From contig NZ_CP055930.1 in the NCBI RefSeq assembly GCF_013927005.1, positions 1-64,000 on the forward strand: 64,000 nucleotides of DNA, in the 5' to 3' direction. The DNA comes from Enterobacter sp. RHBSTW-00175 (GTDB lineage Bacteria; Pseudomonadota; Gammaproteobacteria; Enterobacterales; Enterobacteriaceae). Positions 53,247 through 61,786 of the stretch are shown piece after piece; position 1 is the stretch's first letter, and the number at the start of each line of letters is the position of its first letter. Position numbers and translations under genes: made by a program. Under the pieces are notes generated by a model. The model ran no database searches and had not been told where the DNA came from. It saw only the letters and a list, made by a program, of their open reading frames with translations.

Positions 53247-53322
53247 TCCTCTGTAGTTCAGTCGGTAGAACGGCGGACTGTTAATCCGTATGTCACTGGT
53301 TCGAGTCCAGTCAGAGGAGCCA
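53247..53322 (+). tRNA. asnT: tRNA-Asn (GTT)
   Basis: A complete 76-nt tRNA with acceptor arm TCCTCTG / CAGAGGA, anticodon GTT in CTGTTAATC, a normal T arm GGTTCGAGTCC and encoded GCCA end. It is the insertion gene of the genomic island that follows, and it is intact because the island carries the 3' end. Confidence 0.97.
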
Positions 53323-53323
53323 A
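53307..53323 (+). other. Attachment site core (attL) in tRNA-Asn 3' end
   Basis: CCAGTCAGAGGAGCCAA equals the 17-bp att core known for the Yersinia high-pathogenicity island and related islands at asn tRNA genes. The second copy (attR) that would mark the far end is not in the window, so the island extends beyond 64000. Confidence 0.75.
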
Positions 53324-53431
53324 ATTCTTGTTTTCATGCCTCTTTGCGAATCCTTATGTGATTTAGATTCAATAAGTTAGCGTGAAAAATATTCCCGATG
53401 CATTTTTAGTTTTCCCTCTGCATCGGGAGAA

Positions 53432-53485
53432 TTTGGTGGTCAGATTTGGGGTCAAGTTGGTTCGATGACGGAGTGACCCCCAAAT
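53432..53485. repeat. TTTGGGGGTCA-like repeats ahead of the integrase
   Basis: Three related motifs: TTTGGTGGTCA (53432-53442), TTTGGGGTCAAGT (53445-53457) and the inverted TGACCCCCAAAT (53474-53485), which includes the integrase ATG. A fourth, TTGGGGGTCAAGT, is at 54931-54943 past the integrase. Possible integrase or excisionase arm sites. Confidence 0.5.
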
Positions 53486-54746
53486 GTCTCTTAACGACAC
53501 AAAAATCCGCAGCTTAAAACCATCCGCTAAACCTTTCAAAGTTTCCGATTCTCATGGCCTGTACCTTTTAGTCAATCCAGGCGGTTCACGTCTCTGGTAT
53601 CTCAAATATCGAGTCAATGGTAAAGAATCCCGCCTCGGCCTAGGTGCCTATCCCGATGTTTCTCTGGCTTACGCTCGTCAGCAACGTGATGGCATACGCA
53701 AACTGCTGACGCAGAATATCAATCCATCACAGCAACGTATCGCAGAGAAAGCTGCCCGCTCACCGGAAAAAACATTTAAGCACGTTGCATTGAGCTGGCA
53801 TAAAAGCAACAGAACATGGTCAGAGAACCACGCCTCCCGTCTTCTTGCCAGCATGAACAATCATATATTTCCTGTGATTGGACACTTGCCAGTAGCTGAA
53901 CTGAAACCTCGTCACTTTATCGATCTGCTGAAAGGCATTGAGCAAAAAGGTCTGCTGGAAGTCGCAGCACGTACCCGGCAACATATGTACAACATCATGC
54001 GGCATGCCGTGCATCAGGGGATGATTGAGAGCAATCCGGCGTCGAATCTCGAAGGTATCATCGCAGCACCGGTTAAACGACACTATCCCGCCCTTCCCCT
54101 TGAACGACTACCCGAACTGTTGAGCCGAATTGATGGTTATCATCAGGGACGGGAATTAACCCGGCTGGCTGTTTCTCTCACCCTGCATGTCTTTATTCGC
54201 TCCAGTGAACTGCGGTTTGCCCGCTGGACGGAAATAAGTTTCAGAAACAAAATCTGGACTATCCCCGCCACACGAGAGCCGATCCCCGGAGTCCGCTATT
54301 CCGACAGGGGGACGAAAATGCGTACGCCACATATTGTCCCGCTGTCACATCAGACCATCGACATACTGAAGCAGATAAGAGAAATCTCCGGTGATCAGGA
54401 GTTGCTGTTCCCCAGCATCCGGAATCCATCCAGACCAATGAGTGAAAATACGGTTAATAAGGCGCTGCGGCTGATGGAATATAATACTAAAGAGGATGTC
54501 TGCGGCCACGGGTTTCGGGCAATGGCCTGTAGTGCCCTGATTGAATCAGGTCTCTGGTCACAGGATGCGGTTGAGCGTCAGATGAGCCATCAGGAGCGCA
54601 ATAGCGTTCGGGCAGCATACATCCACAAGGCGGAGCATCTGGAAGCCCGCAAGGCGATGATGCAGTGGTGGTCAGATTATCTGGACAGATGCAGAGAGGA
54701 ATTCGTGCCATCCTATATTTTGGGCCATCAGCAGTCCAAAGTCTGA
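53484..54746 (+). CDS. P4-type tyrosine integrase of an asn-tRNA island
   Basis: A 420-residue site-specific recombinase like the HPI integrase. It has the N-terminal DUF4102 arm-binding domain (MSLNDTKIRSLKPSAKPFKV), a core-binding domain (about residues 100-190), and the catalytic domain with Arg in IRSSELRFARW, the H-x-x-R box HGFRAM and the likely nucleophile Tyr in RAAYIHKAEH. It reads away from tRNA-Asn, 161 bp from its end. It appears intact, so the island could still be mobile. Confidence 0.93.
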   Translation: MSLNDTKIRSLKPSAKPFKVSDSHGLYLLVNPGGSRLWYLKYRVNGKESRLGLGAYPDVSLAYARQQRDGIRKLLTQNINPSQQRIAEKAARSPEKTFKHVALSWHKSNRTWSENHASRLLASMNNHIFPVIGHLPVAELKPRHFIDLLKGIEQKGLLEVAARTRQHMYNIMRHAVHQGMIESNPASNLEGIIAAPVKRHYPALPLERLPELLSRIDGYHQGRELTRLAVSLTLHVFIRSSELRFARWTEISFRNKIWTIPATREPIPGVRYSDRGTKMRTPHIVPLSHQTIDILKQIREISGDQELLFPSIRNPSRPMSENTVNKALRLMEYNTKEDVCGHGFRAMACSALIESGLWSQDAVERQMSHQERNSVRAAYIHKAEHLEARKAMMQWWSDYLDRCREEFVPSYILGHQQSKV

Positions 54747-54930
54747 ACTTCGGTATATACCGATTGATAAGCTTGAAAAAGGGCTCAGCTAATGGGCCCC
54801 GTTTAAGACTAAATACTTCGCATATAGAGTTAAAATACCGTCAACTTGATACAGAGTTTGGTTTTTAGTCACAGAATGGAGCAGGATATTGAATTTGGTC
54901 CCTCACAAATCAAGCGCAATTGCATCTGTG

Positions 54931-54943
54931 TTGGGGGTCAAGT
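54931..54943 (+). repeat. Fourth TTGGGGGTCAAGT motif, past the integrase
   Basis: TTGGGGGTCAAGT repeats the motif found before the integrase gene. The stop codon of the LysR gene (minus strand) is formed inside it. The 54747-54930 segment between holds no gene. Confidence 0.55.
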
Positions 54944-55819
54944 ATTTATTCCTAACGCCGCCAGCAATGTACTGATTTTAGGCGAACGATGGCGCGATTT
55001 TGCATAAATTAATGAAAGCGGAATCGAAGCCTCGGAGTATTCTTGTAGTATCTCGACCAGTTTACCGTTTTCCAGATATTTACCGACCGCAAAATCCATT
55101 ATTTGAACAACTCCCATCCCGCTAAGTGCTGCCTCTAACAGTACATCCGCAGTATCGACGACCAGATTACCTTTAATATCAAACGCCTGCTGTTCTCCCG
55201 CTATATAATAAAACCACTTTGTGCTACGCCCAGTTTTCTGTGCTTTAACAGCCAGACAGTTATGCTGTACCAGTTCCGCTGGCTCTTTAGGAATTCCGTG
55301 GCTGTTTAAATATTCCGGTGACGCAACGGTGACAAAACGTAAATGCTTGATGGTTCTTGCGATAAGCCGTGAGTCCTGTACGCTGCCAATTCTAATCGCC
55401 GCGTCAAAGCCTTCTTCCACCAAATCAACCAATCGGTCAGTCATAACCGCGTCAATTGTTAATGCCGGATATCTGTCCAGGATCTCTTTGAGCATAGGAA
55501 TAATGACCAATCGGCCATAGGCAGAAGGTGTCGTTATTTTTAGTTCGCCTTCAGGGAATACAGTTCTGCCGGTAATCGAATGCCCAACTTCATCCATTTC
55601 ATGCATCAGGCTTCTTGAGGATTCATATAAAAAAACGCCATCGGTAGTCAGACTTACAGAGTGGGTATTACGGTTAAGCAAGGTAACACGAAGGTCGAGC
55701 TCAAGTCTGGTAATTGCACGTGAGACTCCTGATTGGGTGAGGCCCAATGCCTGCGCAGCTTTGGTAAAACTCTGCGTTTCCCCTACCTTGATAAAGATTT
55801 TAAGCGCGTTTAAATCCAT
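54938..55819 (-). CDS. LysR family transcriptional regulator
   Basis: A 293-residue LysR regulator with an N-terminal winged HTH (SFTKAAQALGLTQSGVSRAI, about residues 17-36) and a substrate-binding domain of the CrgA/DmlR type (VEEGFDAAIRIG, LSGMGVVQIMDFAV). I start at MDLNALKIFIKVGE (55819), the usual LysR N-terminus; an upstream in-frame ATG (55906) gives an unlikely Cys/Arg-rich leader. It could control the divergent or neighbouring island genes; inducer unknown. Confidence 0.9.
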   Translation of the reverse strand: MDLNALKIFIKVGETQSFTKAAQALGLTQSGVSRAITRLELDLRVTLLNRNTHSVSLTTDGVFLYESSRSLMHEMDEVGHSITGRTVFPEGELKITTPSAYGRLVIIPMLKEILDRYPALTIDAVMTDRLVDLVEEGFDAAIRIGSVQDSRLIARTIKHLRFVTVASPEYLNSHGIPKEPAELVQHNCLAVKAQKTGRSTKWFYYIAGEQQAFDIKGNLVVDTADVLLEAALSGMGVVQIMDFAVGKYLENGKLVEILQEYSEASIPLSLIYAKSRHRSPKISTLLAALGINT

Positions 55820-55998
55820 AAGTCTTCTCTTGCATCTCTTACACGAACATCTATGCCTCGTGGAGGTATCAAGATACAAAAAAAACTGACAGAAGTTAAA
55901 TATCAATGTGTGATTAGTTAAAAGATAACGCTATGTCGCCACAATTATTGCAATATCTTGCGTGGCGACACACATAGAGGACTATGTACGAGTTGAGC

Positions 55999-56916
55999 TT
56001 AGTCCTGAGGCACGTTGAGCGTGACTTTGCCTGGAGCGAGAAGATGCAGGAAATCCTGTTTAATGACTTTATCCCAACTACCAATATTATCCGCGTATAC
56101 TTTAATGATCTTCTCGGCAACGAGAGTGAGCAAGGTGTTTAAATCTTCTCCGGCCGGGGAATAATCCTTATAAGAAATCAGATCGATTCCTCGTGATACC
56201 AAAATTGTGGTGTCTATGCTCGCCACCTGCCCCGAGGCAACGCCCAGAATGAGAACTGTGCCATTAGGGACAACATTGTCTAATAGATGAGCCAGTAAAT
56301 CGCCACCGACGGTATCGACCAGGGCATCAAAGGTTCCCTCAAAAGGATATTCTTTAGCCAATAGTACCTCGTTGGGTTTAACGTCGCTGGCTTGCAGCCA
56401 ATCGAATCCACGCTGACTGTGCGCCACCGCCGAAACTTTAATACCGGCATGCATTGCCAACTGAACCAACAAATGCCCGACTCCGCCCGTTGCGCCGGTA
56501 ACGGCCAGAGACTGGCCCGGCTGCAAATGAAGGGTCCGCAGAGAACGCAACGCCGTTAATCCTGCCACCGGCAACGCTGCTGCAACCGCTGCTGATACAC
56601 TCTCTGGCACGATAGCGACATTGACACGATCGACAACGCGATATTGGCTCCAGGCCCCCGAAAAACTCCATGTTAATACCCGCTCCCCAATTTTTGGTCC
56701 CTGACCGTCGCTGCTGGTCTCGATCACAATACCAAATGCATCCCATCCGGCAGGCTTATCCGATTCCCAGGGAAAGTCTAATTCTCCCCGATTAAGTGAT
56801 ATATTGGAAACTCTGATTAAAATATCACTTTCCGTCCTTCTGACCGGCCGCTGTACATCGGTGAATCTAAAACCACCGGTATCTGATTTCACAATTGCTT
56901 GCACGTATTCACTCAT
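55999..56916 (-). CDS. Quinone-oxidoreductase-like MDR family protein
   Basis: A 305-residue zinc-free medium-chain dehydrogenase/reductase. It has the GroES-like N-terminal part (ILIRVSNISLNRGELDFPWE), the NAD(P)H motif VTGATGGVGHLLVQLA (about residues 139-154) and the inner DTVGGD. Zinc-ligand cysteines and histidines of alcohol dehydrogenases are absent. Such enzymes reduce quinones or enones with NADPH. It lies between the LysR gene and the divergent MFS gene and may be part of the same pathway. Confidence 0.85.
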   Translation of the reverse strand: MSEYVQAIVKSDTGGFRFTDVQRPVRRTESDILIRVSNISLNRGELDFPWESDKPAGWDAFGIVIETSSDGQGPKIGERVLTWSFSGAWSQYRVVDRVNVAIVPESVSAAVAAALPVAGLTALRSLRTLHLQPGQSLAVTGATGGVGHLLVQLAMHAGIKVSAVAHSQRGFDWLQASDVKPNEVLLAKEYPFEGTFDALVDTVGGDLLAHLLDNVVPNGTVLILGVASGQVASIDTTILVSRGIDLISYKDYSPAGEDLNTLLTLVAEKIIKVYADNIGSWDKVIKQDFLHLLAPGKVTLNVPQD

Positions 56917-57186
56917 TGTTATTTTCCTTTTCGATATTTACACATTCATAAAAATCCATTAAATAACATTTAAATAAATAACATTATCTATTTTTAAGAT
57001 AAGCCAATGACGATTTAATAACCAAAATTCGATATCTCAACCTCCTAACCTAACACGACAACTCGATAAACCATCCGGTTATATTGGTGAAAAATGTCAT
57101 AACAATTATGATTCATATTCTGTTTACAAAAGCCAATAATCGAGGGTATTAGTTTCATTACTGTTAATCACATCGAGTAAATTTTT
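56917..57186. promoter_or_regulatory. Divergent region between MDR gene and MFS gene
   Basis: A 270-bp AT-rich gap that should contain promoters for both the MDR gene and the MFS-led operon, and possibly the LysR binding site. No specific box recognised. Confidence 0.45.
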
Positions 57187-57916
57187 ATGAACAAACCACT
57201 TCCAGCGGCAATATATGTTTTAGGTTTTACTCTATTTGCCATGACAACATCTGAATACATGGTCGCAGGATTAATCACATCCATGTCATCTGATTTAGGT
57301 GTTTCCATTCCTAAAGTTGGATATTTAATTACTATTTATTCATTAGGTATGGTTTTCGGTGGCCCCTTGCTTGCTACATTTTTAGTTAAACTTAGCAATA
57401 AAGCAGCATTATTGACTATTACTGGCATATTTCTTGTCGCCCAAGTCGTCGCAACCGTTTCTGCAACTTATGATCTTTTAGCAGTAGCGAGGTTTGCGAC
57501 CGGATTATCTTCGGCAGCCTTCTTCGGTTTTGCTCTGTTGACAGCGGCAAAAATGGTTCCGCCGGAACGCTTTGGCGTTGCAGCCTCCATCGTATTGGGC
57601 GGGATGATGATAGCGACGGTGGCGGGACTGCCACTATCAGCAATACTTGATCAGTATTATGGCTGGAGAGTTTCCTTCGCATTAATTATTGTCCTTACAG
57701 CTTTAGCCGGAATAGGTATTATACTGATTGTTCCTAAATTCAAGGCGGAGGCTAAGGGTAGTATTAAGGCTGAATTCGGTTCAATTATAAACAGATCAAT
57801 CTGGGGGGCATTTATTACGAGTTTCTTTATTATTGCTGCAACATTCGCGACATTCAGTTACTTCGTTCCCTATTTTGAAAACACTGTCGGTTTCGATACT
57901 TCATATATCCCGGCTA

Positions 57917-57925
57917 TTCTTTTCG
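57917..57925 (+). repeat. IS1 target duplication, left copy
   Basis: TTCTTTTCG directly before the IS1 end; an identical copy follows the element at 58694-58702. Nine bases is the classic IS1 duplication length. Confidence 0.97.
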
Positions 57926-57940
57926 GGTAATGACTCCAAC

Positions 57941-58444
57941 TTATTGATAGTGTTTTATGTTCAGATAATGCCCGATGACTTTGTCATGCAGCTCCACCGA
58001 TTTTGAGAACGACAGCGACTTCCGTCCCAGCCGTGCCAGGTGCTGCCTCAGATTCAGGTTATGCCGCTCAATTCGCTGCGTATATCGCTTGCTGATTACG
58101 TGCAGCTTTCCCTTCAGGCGGGATTCATACAGCGGCCAGCCATCCGTCATCCATATCGCCACGTCAAAGGGTGACAGCAGGCTCATAAGACGCCCCAGCG
58201 TCGCCATAGTGCGTTCACCGAATACGTGCGCAACAACCGTCTTCCGGAGCCTGTCATACGCGTAAAACAGCCAGCGCTGGCGCGATTTAGCCCCGACATA
58301 GCCCCACTGTTCGTCCATTTCCGCGCAGACGATGACGTCACTGCCCGGCTGTATGCGCGAGGTTACCGACTGCGGCCTGAGTTTTTTAAGTGACGTAAAA
58401 TCGTGTTGAGGCCAACGCCCATAATGCGGGCGGTTGCCCGGCAT
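57941..58444 (-). CDS. insB: IS1 transposase frame B (InsB)
   Basis: The 167-residue frame with the DDE-type catalytic region of IS1 ([36 protein letters not shown]). It is translated as InsAB' after a -1 shift in the A6C run. Here the run AAAAAAC lies at 58387-58381 (reverse). It is intact. Confidence 0.96.
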
Positions 58445-58638
58445 CCAACGCCATTCATGGCCATATCAATGATTTTCTGGTGCGTACCGGGTTGAGAAGC
58501 GGTGTAAGTGAACTGCAGTTGCCATGTTTTACGGCAGTGAGAGCAGAGATAGCGCTGATGTCCGGCGGTGCTTTTGCCGTTACGCACCACCCCGTCAGTA
58601 GCTGAACAGGAGGGACAGCTGATAGAAACAGAAGCCAC
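58363..58638 (-). CDS. insA: IS1 repressor/transposase frame A (InsA)
   Basis: The 91-residue InsA has a zinc-finger (CPSC... CSHC) and HTH; on its own it represses the IS1 promoter, and by frameshifting it supplies the N-terminal part of the transposase. Intact from [11 protein letters not shown] to HLKNSGRSR. Confidence 0.96.
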
Positions 58639-58693
58639 TGGAGCACCTCAAAAACACCATCATACACTAAATCAGTAAGTTGGCAGCATCACC

Positions 58694-58702
58694 TTCTTTT
58701 CG
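58694..58702 (+). repeat. IS1 target duplication, right copy
   Basis: TTCTTTTCG immediately after the IS1 end, identical to 57917-57925. Confidence 0.97.
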
Positions 58703-59169
58703 CTTACGGTGCATTCACGGTAATTGGTAACTTCCTTGTAGGTCGACTAGCAGATAAATCGCCGATTAAAGTTGTTTTCACTGGTAGCGTCGTGCTAGTA
58801 CTTGCACTGTTTGGACTTTATACCTTCTACGACAATAAAATATTAGTGCTGATATCTGTAATGATTTTAGGACTTACTGGTATTACTCTCACTCCTGCCA
58901 TGTCCTCACGCGTGTTTAAAGCAGCACCAAATACCTCATTGATTAACACCATGCATACTTCTGTCATTTGTCTTGGTGTAGTGATTGGCTCTTGGGCCGG
59001 TGGCTATGCAATCGATCAAGGTTATGGTTACCGTGCACCAGCGCTCATCGGCATTTTTTTAGCCGGATTGGCGATTGTCACCCTACTCCCTGTTTTGAGA
59101 AATAACCGTTACGATGAGTCTGCTGTTAATCCTCAGGCAAATATCTGACTATATCTATAGGAATAGACC

Positions 59170-60279
59170 ATGAACAGTGAAATTAATTCATTAGACTATG
59201 AAAATAATATTCAAACTATTCCGGAGTCACATTTATTTTCCGAAAATAATTATAAACAAGGAATCCCAATTATTTACCACAGCGAGAGTGATAAAATTAT
59301 TGACCAACGCTGTGAGACAAGGTTATTAGATGAGACACCCAACAAGAGGTCAATCACACATAAAATTCATGTAATACGAAAATGCAAGCCAGAACACATC
59401 GGGGATATTTTCCTGCGCTCATCAGAAAATGATGAGAACAGTATTATTTTGGATATTAGCATTCATACACCCTTAGGAGAAAAAATAAAAACTGGACTAT
59501 TCCGAACACTTTCGATGCTTTTATTTAAAAAATATAAAGCACTGAGAATTGAGACGCGAACTCTGATTGACAATCATAAAGTTATTAATAGTCTTGTATT
59601 GAGTGGGTACAGTTTTGAAGGCATTTCACAAAAACTCAATTCAAAATCAGAATTACAGGAATTCGCAGTTTTTTCCTTATTGAGGGATCACAGTAATGCG
59701 GCAAAAAGTCTATTATTTCCTGCAGTGGATAGCAATATTTATCGTGATGAGAAAATTGCACTGCGTTTGGCTGAACCAAAAGACACATTTTGTATGTGGC
59801 TAGAGCAATCAAATCCTGAATCATCTAAGTGGGGTTTATTCGAAACAGCATCGCTTGATGAAATTAAACAAAAAATTAGTCGTTGTGGGCTTAATTCAGC
59901 CGTAGGCCCTAATATTTTGCTCACTATTATAGAATGCTCAACTGGTAATGCTGTAGGAAAAATTGTTATCCGTAATGTTGTACCACCTCATGTAGGTGAT
60001 GTTGGTTACGGGATATTGCCGGAATATCGTGGTTTGGGCTACGCCGTAAGAGCACTGAATCTTTTGAAAAAATGGGCCTTTAATGAAGCTGGTTATGTAC
60101 GTTTAGAACTTGGTGTCAAAGAAGGCAATATCGCGTCAGAAAGAGTCGCGCAAAAGGGAGGGTTTGAATTTGAGGGGATGCGTCCGGGACGATTGAAAAA
60201 TCACGATGGTTCATACAGTAATGAAATGCACTATTTCTTTCTGAACCCGAATATTAGCTATCGCAAAATAGAGGATTAA
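59170..60279 (+). CDS. Two-part GNAT acetyltransferase
   Basis: A 369-residue protein. The C-terminal half (about residues 190-369) is a complete RimJ/RimL-like GNAT domain with the acetyl-CoA loop PEYRGLGYAVRAL (about residues 286-298) and the following KEGNIASERVAQKGGFEFEG. The N-terminal half (about 60-165) resembles the end of another GNAT domain (LRIETRTLIDNHKVINSLVL, GYSFEG) but lacks the acetyl-CoA loop. AT-rich. It is 21 bp after the MFS gene and 4 bp before the next. Substrate may be a small amine or self-protection target. Confidence 0.75.
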   Translation: MNSEINSLDYENNIQTIPESHLFSENNYKQGIPIIYHSESDKIIDQRCETRLLDETPNKRSITHKIHVIRKCKPEHIGDIFLRSSENDENSIILDISIHTPLGEKIKTGLFRTLSMLLFKKYKALRIETRTLIDNHKVINSLVLSGYSFEGISQKLNSKSELQEFAVFSLLRDHSNAAKSLLFPAVDSNIYRDEKIALRLAEPKDTFCMWLEQSNPESSKWGLFETASLDEIKQKISRCGLNSAVGPNILLTIIECSTGNAVGKIVIRNVVPPHVGDVGYGILPEYRGLGYAVRALNLLKKWAFNEAGYVRLELGVKEGNIASERVAQKGGFEFEGMRPGRLKNHDGSYSNEMHYFFLNPNISYRKIED

Positions 60280-60283
60280 TTAA

Positions 60284-61726
60284 ATGAACAAAAAGTTCAT
60301 CTCCTTTCTCGAACAGCATTTAGATCATAAAAACGTCGTCACCTATGTAAACACACCGAATGATGTTGGCGAATATACTTCCCCAGCGGTTTCTGGCCGA
60401 GTGGATGTTTCCAGTATTGAACAAGTAATTCGTATTGTTAAGCTTGCAGATCAATTTGACGGGGAAACAGCGCTTTATCCCTACTCAACTGGATACAATT
60501 GGGGGTTAGGTTCAACAAAACCTCCGTCAGACAACGCCGTGCAGTTAAAGCTGACCGGATTAAATAAAATCCGCGAGATTAATATCGCAGAGGGTTATGC
60601 TGTCATTGAGCCAGGTGTGACGCAGGGAACATTATCGCAAAAATTACTGAACACCCATCGCTTTATTAATGTGACAGCCTCATCTGCAGAAACGAGTTTT
60701 TTAGGTAATGCTCTCGATCGGGGCGTAGGGTTGAGGCACCAGCGTACAGAAGATCTTCTCGGCCTGGAAATTGTTCTCGCCAACGGGACACTGCACCGAG
60801 TGGGCTGGTGGCCGGAACAGGGAAAACATAGCGCATTATACTCCCACGGGATTGGCCCTTCACTGGTACAGTTATTCACCCAATCGAATCTCGGAATTAT
60901 AACCGGTGGCGTTGTACGACTACTTAATCGACCAGACAAATCTCGCGTCGCCTATATTTCCTTTTCTCCCGAAAACTTAGAGTATGCTATCAATACCTTC
61001 CAGCGTTGGTCAGCACAAGGGTTAATTCACGGTGTACTTAAGGTTTATGATGAAACCTCAACACTGACGTATGGTGCGAATAAGGGCGAGTTTCTCGTTC
61101 ACCTGCCCCTTTCGGGAGCCGCCTCAGTAGTGTCGGCACTTTCCACCGCGCTGGAAACCGAGTTTGTAAAAGCTGGCGAGAAATTCATCTCTTTGATCTG
61201 GAGCGACAGCCCTACGAATCCTTATCAAGATGATATCGTCGCCAATCTAGTTACCTCTGCCTATCAAGGGGATACTAAATATCATGATATCCTTCTGGAG
61301 AAGACGCTCGGTACTACACCGGCTGAAATAGATGCCGAAGGCAAAGGCTGGATATTTTTCTTGCCTCTGCTTCCTTTTACCGGTCAGGCTATTAAAGAGG
61401 CTTATCTACATTTTGACGATATCTTCGAGTCTACTGGCGTGCGCTGCGGCGCCACAATTAATACGCTGAGTGATCAGATTATTGATCTCGTCGTATCCAT
61501 TCGTTTTGAACGCGTGGAAGAGGAAATAAAAAAAGCTCATCAGGCTCTGAAACTTCTTCATGAAAAATTCAGTGCTTCAGGTTTTTATCCTTATCGTTTG
61601 GACGTCGAACATCCTCTCGCCAATAGTCGCAATGCCAGAACGCTTCGTGAAGGCGAAATCATCAGAAGTCTGCAAAAAACTTTAGATCCAAAGGGAATTT
61701 TCGCATCCGGACGATATAGTTATTAA
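60284..61726 (+). CDS. VAO/PCMH-type FAD-dependent oxidoreductase
   Basis: A 480-residue flavoprotein of the vanillyl-alcohol oxidase / 4-cresol dehydrogenase group. The FAD-binding (PCMH) domain covers about residues 30-215: LYPYSTGYNWGLGS, YAVIEPGVTQGTLSQKL and the diagnostic GNALDRGVGLRHQR. The C-terminal cap is in 230-480. Related enzymes oxidise phenols, sugars or natural-product intermediates, often with covalently bound FAD. It starts 4 bp after the GNAT gene; base usage is AT-rich. Likely a tailoring enzyme. Substrate unknown. Confidence 0.82.
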   Translation: MNKKFISFLEQHLDHKNVVTYVNTPNDVGEYTSPAVSGRVDVSSIEQVIRIVKLADQFDGETALYPYSTGYNWGLGSTKPPSDNAVQLKLTGLNKIREINIAEGYAVIEPGVTQGTLSQKLLNTHRFINVTASSAETSFLGNALDRGVGLRHQRTEDLLGLEIVLANGTLHRVGWWPEQGKHSALYSHGIGPSLVQLFTQSNLGIITGGVVRLLNRPDKSRVAYISFSPENLEYAINTFQRWSAQGLIHGVLKVYDETSTLTYGANKGEFLVHLPLSGAASVVSALSTALETEFVKAGEKFISLIWSDSPTNPYQDDIVANLVTSAYQGDTKYHDILLEKTLGTTPAEIDAEGKGWIFFLPLLPFTGQAIKEAYLHFDDIFESTGVRCGATINTLSDQIIDLVVSIRFERVEEEIKKAHQALKLLHEKFSASGFYPYRLDVEHPLANSRNARTLREGEIIRSLQKTLDPKGIFASGRYSY

Positions 61727-61786
61727 TCCTACCTAATATGTACTTTTAATATTTAATTATATAGATTCATTTATTGAGGTGTATCC

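Larger units (their letters stand above)
57926..58693 (-). mobile_element. IS1: IS1 insertion sequence (768 bp)
   Basis: A complete IS1 in reverse orientation. Ends GGTAATGACTCC at 57926 and GGTGATGCTGCC (reverse of 58682-58693) are the right and left IS1 termini. Exactly 768 bp, with both transposase frames intact and perfect 9-bp flanking repeats, so a recent insertion. insA and insB are read by a -1 frameshift to give the transposase. Confidence 0.98.
57187..59148 (+). pseudogene. MFS efflux transporter split by IS1
   Basis: The gene is cut after codon 246 by IS1. The left piece (57187-57925) gives helices 1-7, with the MFS loop VARFATGLSSAAFFG; translation now stops just inside IS1 (57930). 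The right piece (58703-59148) continues FAYGAFTVIGNFLVGRLADK and ends at ANPQANI-like residues. Removing IS1 and one 9-bp copy restores a 394-codon open frame of a 12-helix DHA1-type drug/metabolite transporter. It was the first gene of the plus-strand island operon. Confidence 0.93.

Noticed and set aside
55819..55906. Longer N-terminus for the LysR protein
   Set aside because: The extra 29 residues are Cys/Arg rich and precede the normal LysR start; no family member has such a leader.
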